Shown here: piece after piece, positions 36,700 through 46,293 of the stretch
Layout: each line of letters starts with the position of its first letter
Numbering within the stretch: position 1 is the stretch's first letter
Assembly: GCF_901709675.1 (NCBI RefSeq)
Contig: NC_051090.1
Span: forward strand, 4,270,342 to 4,334,341
Length of the DNA stretch: 64,000 nt
Source: Syngnathus acus
Taxonomy: Eukaryota; Chordata; Actinopteri; Syngnathiformes; Syngnathidae
Direction: 5' to 3'
The notes under the pieces: model-generated
The model's input: the letters and a program-made list of their open reading frames with translations, nothing else
The model's database searches: none
What the model was told of the DNA's origin: nothing
Made by a program: the position numbers and the translations under genes

Positions 36700-39600
36700 A
36701 ATTTTTTTTTGCACATTGATTTCATACTTAATGAATTATTTATTTGTTTTTCACCTGTTTGTTTGCATGGAACTAATTTGGAGCATGTCGTTTTTGCCAC
36801 ATAAATGCTGTAGCCTATTTTAAAAATGCCTTTAGATGAGTATTAAAAAAAGAAATATTAATTTCACAATTAAAATTGCAGTTTACATTTGGTCGACTGC
36901 ACTGAATTGGTGACACATAAATGTTTTTACCCTTTAATTGCCAGACATTTTTAGATTTATTGTCACAATATATAAATAAAAACCACAAATTGTTCAAAAT
37001 GCTCTTTTTATTTGTCCGTGTAAGTTTTTTATAAAGGGGATGGAATGGAAATATAAAGTAAAGTAGCATTTCAACTTCAAGGTCCTTCCCGCTGTGCTGC
37101 TCTCCCAGCATGGCGTCTGTATACTCAGAGCAGAAACAACAGAGCTGCTCCGTGCTACTGCAAACATGACAGACAATACGGCAATTGAAAAATAATAACA
37201 AGCCACTGAAAACAAGCAATTGAGCTATCAAAGCTTTTGGGGAAGAAAAGTCAATATCACTCCATTTCATTTTCATTTTCCGAAAGTGATCGTTAAACAG
37301 TGTTCTGCTCGGGGACAAGACATGTTGTCTTTTGGATTTTCGAGTGAAAACAGTTCCGCACACAACTGATATGAAGACAACAACCTTGAAATGCGGCAGG
37401 GCCGCAACGGTTCTAATTGATTGATTACTTAAGCAGATAGCTGATTTAAATGATATGAATATCTATTTCTTTGAGCAATATTTAATTATTTGAAAATTGT
37501 TTTGCAACTCCAATGAAGTAGTTTTGTATCACCAGTTATGTATTACAGCATTTGAATGCTATCGCTAGCCAGGTAGCTGTTGAGCTCGCTATCTCACGAC
37601 TGGTGATGCCAAATAAATATGTTAAAAACACCTGTGAACTGGAGTAAAATATAAAGTTAAAAATCTGTTGCACTTTTGTCTTGACTTTGGTCAAATTAAA
37701 TAGTTTTGTGAACTAACTGCCAGTAACTGGATTGAAAGAGGGAGTACAGAGGTGCAGTAGGGAGGCTCCAGTGTGGGTGCTATGGGAGGGGGATTAGCAA
37801 GAGGCTTCGGGCCCCGAGGCAGAGGGCCCGTTTCCTGGTCTGAGCCCCTGTTTGTCCTGGCTGACCTGGCAGCTCTGGGGGCAGATCCTGCTTGGATACG
37901 GTCCTGCTCCCACGCCTGTCTGAAGCTGTTAGACACTGGCTGTGAGTAGCTAGCTGGGCTTAGTGTTGTCTGAATGAGCAGCGGTCGAGTCGGGAGGGGG
38001 TCCAGTCATCTCGATGTTACTTTGAGCTGGCGGACAGAGTATGCGGTATGGTATTGTTGAATGATATCGGAGTATACTGTATGTAGTATCGAGACACAAA
38101 ATTTGCCAATTTGCTTTTCTTTGAATCCTCCCTCCATTAGCAGTCATCCATGTTATAACATTGCCGCACAGCTGACTGACCCAGAGTCTCCATGAAATCC
38201 AAACACTAAAATATAAATTCCCAGAAATCACAAATTTAACTTTGAGTATTCCTAAAAGGACTTGTTGACATGTGATGCGAACCAGAGGACAAGAGATGAC
38301 TGAATAAAAGTTGCTGAGTTAACACTTGGGAGCCAGTCATTCGAAAAAGTGGCTTCAGGGAACAAGGACATGAGGGAGGGGGGGGGCATGAGAGAAAGAG
38401 GCTGAATAAAAGAGTGAGAGAGTGACATGGCGAGAAACGCAGGAGAGAGCGCGGCCTTTTTCTTGCTCAAGCCCATCAAGTACGGGCCAGGGCTCCTGAA
38501 AACGCGGGGATTACCAGCCGAGCGGGGGCCGCGCTCGCCTAGACCGCTTCTGCACTGCACGCTACACTGCCCTGCTAAAGCACTGCACATGGTTCTCACA
38601 CATACACACACACACATAGTCATGCTTGCTTGTATGATGCGAGTCTGTGATGTGCAAACTTTCACACAGCTGATCCAGAACCAGTCTGGGCAATGTCAGC
38701 ACCTTCCCCCGAAAAATATAATTTAATTGATTCAAAACTAAAATCATAACATTTTATAACTTTTCCCAGCTTATGTGATACCTGATATCTTGTTGCTAGG
38801 CAGATTTCAAAGGGCTCAACCAGAATTGCCAATACAATTCTATGCTAATCGGAAAAATTGTCACGCAGCGGCGTCAGAGTTTGACCTCTACTGACATAGT
38901 TGAAGTCGACTTGTAGTTTCTGCTTGGACAAACGCCTCTAGGGGAACTCCCCTCTGACCCTCTACCGGCTGCAAGAATCGTCCGTGCAGAACGAGGTGAC
39001 GTCCAACCGGGCTAAGCTGGCCAATTACAATATTAGGAAATGAGCGCCACGTGCTTCAGGTGGAAAATAAAGCTGCGAGCCATTTGACCAAAGCTGTGCT
39101 TTTTTTTCAGGTTTAGAACTAAACATAGAAATGGATTGGTCGTGCTTCTTGTGAGATGACGAGGTCCGCGTAATGTGGTTCGGCTGGCGACGAAAAGACC
39201 GCCGGTTGGTTTTTCCCCGCATAAAGCCGGCATTCCTGGAAGGCTATGTGGACCAGACGAGCAGACCGGGCAGTGATGAGTAATTTACCGCAATGGGAGG
39301 AGGGGCCAGCCATGGGTGTGGATTGTTAAATCAAATACACCCAGAGGTCACTTTATTAGGAACCAGATGATTGTCAGATGGTCAATTTGGGTGCTTTTGA
39401 CCCCAGTTTCAATCTACAAGATGTCCCGAAGATAGAATATTGTCCTTCATCAACTCTGCTTGCCTCAATGAGCGGCGGCGGGGGCATTGCCTGGTGCTGA
39501 AAGATAACTCGGCCTTTACATAAATGGTCAACCTTTATCATTGAAATTCATTAAGTTGTAAAAGGTCAAGATGACTAACAAGTGTGAGTCGTCATACGTG

Positions 39601-40360
39601 TCGTCATCTTCATGTCATACAGAGCCGTGTTTCTCCACTATAATGCTACTTATCGCAATACTCGATAGTCAGTAGAAGGGATTTTCGGGATCCTTTTCCT
39701 CTGGGCCCCTCCCATCCCACACCCGCTGTCTTACCATTGTCTCCCATATTAGCCCAGAACAGCTCAGACAGGCGGGGATCAGAACCTGGTTTGTTCCTTA
39801 AGAAACGTACAAACACACATTTCCACGAAAGCAGACAGTGCATGAGGACTGAGAAGTAGCTAAGTAGATATGCACACATGTGGGAATTAAACGGATGACC
39901 GGCTCACTGATAACAGTGCATGGGGAAAAAAAAGCACCATTAACCAGTAATTTCCAAACAATAATTTCTAATTTCTAACAATCTGACATAGGTCGCCGAA
40001 GTGTATTCTTGAATTGTGAACACAGACCATTACACCCATCTAGTGGCAATTGCTAACCTGATTATGTCTACAATGAAAATATCAGCATGAAATAATCAGC
40101 GCTAATGTAAAATACTATATATATATAAATAAGTGCAATCAAATGGAAATATTTGAAACTATATACACAGAATACTGTCTGCATGTTTACAAGGTGCATG
40201 TCAAATCATTCAGTGTGCCTTTTATTTCTCATAATTATTAATGATGGATAAATAGGTGAATAATATTTGATGTGTTCAACGATAACACGATCTACGTGTC
40301 ACAGACTAAAGGTTCCGTCAAAGGGTAGCGGAACTAAATGCATACTTCTTGTTTCCCGTC
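36700..40360. other. foxe3-haus8 intergenic region
   Basis: Divergent intergenic DNA between foxe3 (minus) and haus8 (plus). No exon recognised. Repeat-like fragments include 'agggccgcaacggtt' near 37398 and 'cactttattaggaacc' near 39350, both resembling degraded teleost interspersed repeats. Open frames here are chance frames. Confidence 0.55.
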
Positions 40361-40364
40361 GACG

Positions 40365-40409
40365 TATAAATCTAACGGATAGGGCGGGCTCTTCCGAAAA
40401 TCCAAAAAC
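40365..40409 (+). promoter_or_regulatory. haus8 core promoter and leader
   Basis: TATAAAT at 40365-40371 and a GC box GGGCGG at 40383-40388 precede the start codon at 40410. If the TATA box is used, the 5' leader is only about 15-20 nt. The start context ACATGGCGTC partly matches the TISU element (SAASATGGCGGC), which drives translation of very short leaders. Confidence 0.45.
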
Positions 40410-43072
40410 ATGGCGTCCAGAAGACGAACCATTGCCGTAGACGCGAAAAGGTTGTTGTTGTTTTGTCTCAACTCTAGAAAATCAATTTATTATGCATAAC
40501 GATTTCCAAGTTACTTGAATTTCTGTAAAGTGTAAACCCTTTCTTTCAGTTTAAGAAGTGGAAACGGCCCTAATAAAATCAACAAGAATGCAACTGCAAA
40601 GAAGCCCATTCAGCCTGCTTCCGAATGTAGGTGTTGGCTGAAATATATCGAAATCTGTGTAATTTTAATTCAGGTGTCATTTTGGGTAATATGGCATGTT
40701 ACACTTGCACGTAATTGTCTTGATACCGCGCACACATCGTCTCGAGTAAGACTGTATTAGGATATTTGTCTCTACAAGCCTTCTACAAATGTCTATATGT
40801 TTGTATACGTTGTCGTTTTTGTTTTGGTTTTTAGCAAATGGAATTGTCCAGTCTCGATGCACGCAGGCTGCAGAGAAGACTTCCACTTCAAAGGTAGGTT
40901 AGTTTAATTAGATTGGCGATATGGCCACTAATTTAAATTCAATTTACTCAATTTTTACATTAACATAATGTAAAACAAGTTTTGCACATAGTCTTTTTCA
41001 CTTATAAAGATAATTCCTCTGGTACTACCTAAACTTTCATACAAAAATATAGAAACAAATGTTTTAAAAAAATAAGCAAACATTTCTGACTTTATCATGA
41101 CATTTCCTCTCCCCTGCACACAGAGTAACCCGGTAAACGGTGAATGTGTGAGTTCACCACAGAGACACGTCTTACCTAAACCCAGCATTTCCAAGGTAAA
41201 AATGGGCACCTCTCCACGATGCTCCATGGGCCCATCATCTTCTGGAACGTGTATGTAATAAATCCATCCACATTTTTTTAATACCGTTTGAGTGGCACCT
41301 TGACTCCACTTTTTAATTTAAAAAAAGAAATCTCTTTATTTAGCAAAAATTGTCTCATCTCGGTACATGCAAGCGGTTGAGAGGTCGTCTCTTTCAAAGG
41401 TAATAGAACAGACTGATGTCTTTTTTTTTTTTTTTTTCTCAAATACATAATGTGATTATTTAAAACACAGGCAAAAAGTTTTTTAATCATTCTAATTTTA
41501 ATTCAAATTTCTTCCACAGAGTAATTCCCACAACAATGATTCTGGGAGTTTACAACCAAAGTTCTCGCAGCCTAAACCCAGCCGTGCTAAAAGCACCCCA
41601 CCACAATGCTCCATGGGCCCGCTCGCTTTTGGAACGTGTATGTAATGAGTACAAAGAAATTTCCTTTTCTATTTTTCTTCATCTGAGACTAGAATTGAAA
41701 ATCACGTTTATTCATTTTTTGTTAGTCAATTAAAAACGGATGCCTGCCTGTGATGGTTAATTAAAATCTCACTTTCAGCCAAGGCGTCACATCAGGATGA
41801 GTCTTTGCTCTTACGAAAGACGCTCTTGCAGTCCACCTTCTCTGACGGACACGGCTTGCCGCCTGATTTCGATTTTTCGGTCATCGGAGGTAAACTGAGT
41901 TTTCTACGTTCTCCTTCTAAATGAGACTGTCCTCTTACGGTGTTCTGGTCAACCTTGAAGATAAAACAGTGCACCAAACTGCCAACGAGACTGTGAGGAA
42001 CCACGAAGATAACAAGAACTGCATCGAGATGCAAGCGTGGTCCTTGGCTTTTATCACTGCAAAGGTGAGTGCTGGACAGTTTGTGACTCAAGGTTGGGAT
42101 TGTTTTTCAGGGGGTGGCAAAAATATGGCACGATTGAGTGTTTGCTTGACTTTAGATGGCGCATAACATGGCCAAGCTGAAGCCTGAGGCAGAGGCGAGG
42201 CTGCTGCACATGATGGAGGAAGAGGAGGAGCTGCACAGCAAGGTGATGGCCAAGAAACGCCAGTACCATCTCTTGGAGAAGCAGAGACAGGCCAATGAGC
42301 TTTTAGATCTGCAGGTCAGGAATCACTTGTGTGAGCACCGAACCTTGTTTTTATTGTGTGTTGACTTGTTTACAACAATGCACCATCTGGTTGTCCCAAC
42401 AGATTTCTGCTTTGACTCCAGCATTAGAAACTATCCAACCGTTCACAGAGTCTTACAAGACTTTGGCCTCAGCCGTAGATACCACCCGACACGTTCTGCC
42501 CGTCAAGAACTTCCACATTGCCGGTGACACGCGAGAATTTCTGGGTTGGTGGCGTATTTTGTGTATTTTCTAGGCAAAACTTGGCAACCGGAGAAATGGT
42601 TGAAAGTAAATCACATAATTGCTTTCTCTAGATAAAGCAGAGGCTTGTTTGAAGGAAAGCGAGGTGCTTCTGAGAGAATGCACAGATGGAAATCACGAGG
42701 AGAACCGGGTCACTCTAGAGTGCCTTAAAGCTATCAAGAGGGACTGTAAGGAGATGCGTCAGCACTTGCCTGGGTGAGTACTCAAGCTAAAGACTCGCAA
42801 GGTTGCAGCTCATTGGCTTTTACTCAGTTTTTTAAAAAAATTCTAGTTTAGGAAAATTATTACATGACTAACAATCAAATGCTTTTTAAAAATATATTAA
42901 ATTAGCTACGAATTGCCCTGAAAGTATTGTCTCCAAATATTTTAGATTGCTTTCGGAACTGTCCGAGCTGTCATCGCTGAAGTCCCGTCACAGCGTTTTA
43001 GTGCAGCAGGCTGAGGAGGAGGAGAAGCTGGGACCTGAAAAGCTCATGGAGCTCTGCTGCCCAAAACAATAA
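40410..43072 (+). CDS. haus8: HAUS augmin-like complex subunit 8 (Hice1)
   Basis: Microtubule-binding subunit of augmin, which recruits gamma-tubulin to spindle microtubules for branching nucleation. Twelve coding exons: 40410-40450, 40550-40626, 40835-40893, 41124-41250, 41344-41399, 41520-41637, 41779-41889, 41961-42064, 42156-42314, 42403-42544, 42632-42773, 42946-43072. They join in phase to 420 residues. The N-terminus is basic and Ser-rich, as in the family's microtubule-binding tail. Family hallmarks include a VxSRYMQ-like motif, SDGHGLPPDFDFSVI (about 183-197) and DTTRHVLPVKNFHI in exon 10; residues about 232-330 are coiled-coil-like. Odd: exons 3-4 and 5-6 are tandem duplicates, so the SRxxQ motif occurs twice. 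The exon 8 acceptor is weak in pyrimidines. haus8 lies close to cpamd8, as in humans. Confidence 0.88.
40835..41265 (+). repeat. haus8 duplicated two-exon unit, copy 1
   Basis: Exon 3 (residues 40-59, SNGIVQSRCTQAAEK) plus exon 4 (60-101, ending CSMGPSSSGT) and the start of the next intron. Compared with copy 2, exon order, splice phases and the stretch TGCTCCATGGGCCC match, as does GGAACGTGTATGTAAT across the exon 4 donor. Confidence 0.85.
41344..41652 (+). repeat. haus8 duplicated two-exon unit, copy 2
   Basis: Exon 5 (residues 102-120, SKIVSSRYMQAVERSSLSK) plus exon 6 (121-159, ending CSMGPLAFGT). Same acceptor phase as copy 1 (T|CA), same AGTAA start for the second exon, and the same donor GGAACGT|gtatgtaat. 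Copy 2 retains the family-typical SRYMQ; copy 1 reads SRCTQ and may be the diverged copy. Confidence 0.85.
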
Positions 43073-43148
43073 TGTTGTTGGCTGCGTGGGAGGACGATGT
43101 ATTGTGCATGCACTTTCCAATTCCACTTTGATGCACACTTTTTAAATT

Positions 43149-43154
43149 AATAAA
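43149..43154 (+). terminator. haus8 polyadenylation signal
   Basis: AATAAA 77 nt after the stop codon. Confidence 0.75.
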
Positions 43155-43885
43155 GATTGTCAGACAATAAATTGAAAAGCAGTGAGTTGTTGAAACCTTT
43201 TGTCCAGCATTGTACATAATTTATAATTGATAAAGACAACATGTAGAAAAACAATTAATTTGCGCTTTAGAATCTGAATGAGGTGGGACGTGATGATGAG
43301 GAGACAGATTTGTCCAGTAGGTGGCAGTGTATTTTAAGTACCTGTTGTACGCCAACGGGAAAGCGTCGAAGAAGTATTTGTATTTACTTGTCAATGAACT
43401 GTGGCGGTGCTCGTCGTAACAAGTGAGTTTGTCCAATATTGTCACTTTCAAATGTTTTTTTTAAACCAAAATGTCATTCAGTTGGAGTCTCATATGTGTA
43501 GCATCCGACCGAAGACTTTGCGCGGCTATGAACGGTGACGTAGAACCATTTTGGTTGCTTACAAGCTTCATCCTCGTTAGAAGGCTAGCATACACGGCTA
43601 TAAATAATTTAATATGGTGTAAATGTTCACCGTAGATAAACTCCCGTCATTCACACGAAGCTAGTTATGACGCAACTGCCTGATGAATATTCGCGCAATG
43701 TCATGTCCTCAAAGGAATATGACGTCAGTGACATTGTGTGAAAAAATGTGAAATAAAACATTAGTGCTTTGCACATTTGAGAAGTTGCCCTGTGATTGAC
43801 TAGCAACCAGTCCAATTCCAGCTCACCCTCCACTCTGATTACAAGTTCTACAGAAAATGGTGGTTATATTGTGTCAAGTGTTATT
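43155..43885. other. haus8-sac3d1 spacer and sac3d1 upstream region
   Basis: Holds the CTCF-like site below, a CRE-like GTGACGTAG near 43535 in a likely promoter patch (43490-43600), and a common teleost repeat fragment at about 43785-43813 ('gccctgtgattgactagcaaccagtcc'-like). A non-coding first exon of sac3d1 may lie here but could not be fixed. Confidence 0.5.
43314..43328 (+). promoter_or_regulatory. Strong CTCF-like motif 5' of sac3d1
   Basis: CCAGTAGGTGGCAGT matches all 15 positions of CCRSYAGRKGGCRSY. It lies 160 bp beyond the haus8 polyadenylation signal. Confidence 0.55.
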
Positions 43886-45292
43886 ATGCATCCTCCAAGC
43901 AGCTCCCTGCAGAATAATGCACCAGGACGAGGGGAAGGATGGCGGAACCAGGGACGTGGTCGAGGCCGCTGCAAATCCCACGTGAAAGACAAAACTGTGC
44001 CGCATGGAGACGATACCGTTCCCAAGGGTGTCTGCCAGACCATGTGTCCAGCGGGGGAGCTGCGCAAGCGAGAGTTCCAGAATCGCCTGCACCGCTTCGA
44101 GATGCTGGCGGGCACGGAGAAAGAGCGGAGACCCCGAGCTGACCCCTTGCGTGCCGTCAAGGAGTATTCTCGACCGGCGGCTGGGAAAGACTCTGCCAAC
44201 TCCGCCGAGCTCCGCCCCCCTGCTGTGTTGCTAAAAACGGTGTGTTACCTTATTGATGAGGTTGCGGCATCTCCTCATCTGCATCCTTGGACTGAAGTGA
44301 GTGTTTTTTGAAAAATCCCACCCAGCCCAAGTTGAACACACTAAACATCAATTGTGTGCATACGTTGCAGGTATATAGCTTTGTTTTCGACCGCCTGCGC
44401 AGCGTAAAGCAGGACATGATCATCCAGAGAGCGCACGGGCCGGACTGCGTGGCCGTTTTGGAGCGGATGGTGCGTTTCCTCCTGTACGCCTCGTACCGGC
44501 TCTGCGACGAGCCCCTCCGACATTTCGACCCCCGCATCAATGACACTCACCTCCAAGAGAACCTGCGCTGGCTTCTCGACTGCTACACGCACGAAACCGG
44601 GCCTCATCCCAACCAGGAAGAGTTCCAGGCTCTCGGCTTGCTTTATAACTTAGGTGGGTTGTTTAAATTTGCTGTTGGCGTGTGTGAGTATAAATCACAG
44701 ACGAGGTCTTGCAACAATTTTGTCCACAAATGCTTCAGCTCATCCATGACCCAAATGGGCAGAAGCAGAATAAGCAAATACAACACCTAATCACTGTCGA
44801 TCATCCCAAGGTTCCGCTGTCGCTATGCAGCACATCATGGAGCTTCCAGCACCACTTCGCCACACCCCCGCCATCATGCTCGCCATCTCCATCAACCAGG
44901 CCTTCCTGGAGCGGAACACGGTTCGTCTGCTCCGCTCCGCCCGCCATCTGAGTTTTCTGCAGGCCTGCGCTATGCATCGCCACTTGACGGCGAGCCGCAA
45001 GGACCTGCTGCTGGTTTACAGCCACGGCTTCAGCAGCCGGAACTGTCGCTTCCCGCTGAGCGTGCTGTCGAAGCTCCTCGGCTTGGAGAAGAGTCTGACG
45101 AGCACGCTGTGTCGGGCGTGTGGCGTGGAGGTCAACGCGGATGAGCAGGTGGTGTTCTCCAAGACCTCCTTTGCTGAGCCAGAACAAGGGGAACGCTGCT
45201 GCTCTCTTTATCACAACATAGTGACAGAGAAGCATAAAGATCTCACTATTGGCAGCATCATTCATGGCCCTTTGACAAAAGACACAAGTTAA
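43886..45292 (+). CDS. sac3d1: SAC3 domain-containing protein 1 (SHD1)
   Basis: SAC3/GANP-family protein; the mouse orthologue is reported to act in centrosome duplication and mitotic progression. Three coding exons, 43886-44296, 44371-44653 and 44811-45292, join in phase to 391 residues. After a Gly/Arg-rich start (GRGRGRC) comes VCQTMCPAGELRKREFQNRL, like the family's CPDMCP start of the SAC3 fold, then VKEYSRPAAGK, which is shared with human SAC3D1 as remembered. LLYNLGSAVAMQHIMELP spans the exon 2-3 junction and the helical PCI-like part follows. The exon 3 acceptor (cccaag|G) has a poor pyrimidine tract but is fixed by phase and homology. The start at 43886 is chosen because the earlier in-frame ATG at 43796 sits in repeat-derived sequence; the true N-terminus is uncertain. 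Confidence 0.85.
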
Positions 45293-45433
45293 CAATGAAT
45301 CATTGTGATACTTGTTGCCAAACCCACCCAAATATTGAACATATCTATATTTTTATGGCATTATGGCTTTTTTTTATTTGCCAAAGCTATTTGTTTTTAT
45401 TTGCACTTCTACATCTCTTGGATTTTGACTTTC

Positions 45434-45439
45434 AATAAA
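45434..45439 (+). terminator. sac3d1 polyadenylation signal
   Basis: AATAAA about 140 nt after the sac3d1 stop codon. Confidence 0.75.
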
Positions 45440-45649
45440 AGTTGTACAGACAAGCTGGAGTTGATAGTTACTCGGTATGCGAGGATTCTAATCTTGTAAC
45501 TTTACTACTGAAAAATAGTTTTGCATATGCGCTTAATTTGTATAACACTTTATGAAGTATAGTATATACATTTTGAGCACCCCTGCTATATAATTTATAT
45601 TTTAAAAATCGCAAGTATTTTATGCAAAATCTGCACAGTCGCCTTCTGT

Positions 45650-45664
45650 CCGCGAGATGGCAGT
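45650..45664 (+). promoter_or_regulatory. CTCF-like motif between sac3d1 and cpamd8
   Basis: CCGCGAGATGGCAGT, 14 of 15 matches to CCRSYAGRKGGCRSY, same orientation as the site upstream of sac3d1. Confidence 0.45.
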
Positions 45665-46293
45665 ATACAACTACCACATATCTCTGCTAACCAAAAAGGA
45701 AACGACTGCCTGACCACATTTTTTTCAACATTTACCTGCTTTTATGTTTAAAAACAATTTTTATCTCCTCCCTCCCTCTCTCCTTAAGTGACCGTTTCGC
45801 TTCTTTGCTCAGCAGAATCAGCTCAATTCACTCCTAGAAGCACGTGCGGCAGCAAAAGTGTGTTGAACACACAATTTGGAGGTGTGTTCGTGCATGTGCG
45901 TGCGCAATCCCTTGCTCTGCAAGCTTCAGTCAGTCAGTCAGTCCCAGGCAGTGAAGCAGAGAGGATCCCCTCGCTGAGCTTCAAGCTAATTCTTCAGTCT
46001 ACTTTTCCAAGTTGATTGACTTTTGAATTGTGCGGCCAAGTGGGAGAACGCTAGTTTTGTAATGCTGAAGTGTGAGCGAAGGGAATCGGGGCGGCTGAAG
46101 AAGCCAAGGAGAAGGCACATGGGAGAAGGACACGACTGATGATCTTTGCCGTCGAGAGCAATGAAGAGGCTGAAGCGGTTCTAAAAAGAAGGGGGGAAAG
46201 CACCGCTGATAATATTTATTGAAGTTTTAAAAAAAAATAAAAAATCTGGATAGGAGGTGGGAGACCACAACCGAAGCCCTCCTCGCTGCTAAA
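45665..46293 (+). promoter_or_regulatory. cpamd8 upstream region and 5' UTR
   Basis: Region before the cpamd8 start codon. It has a pyrimidine-rich patch (45765-45785), a CAGT tandem at about 45928-45942 and no clear TATA box. The transcription start cannot be fixed by eye. Confidence 0.4.

Noticed and set aside
36513-36800. Extended FoxE3 start at 36800
   Set aside because: The extension covers the TATA box and likely transcription start and has no family similarity.
41196-41201. Alternative haus8 exon 4 donor at AAG|gtaaaa
   Set aside because: It would end in phase 0, but exon 5 begins CA and needs phase 1; the duplicated exon 6 also supports the longer form ending at 41250.
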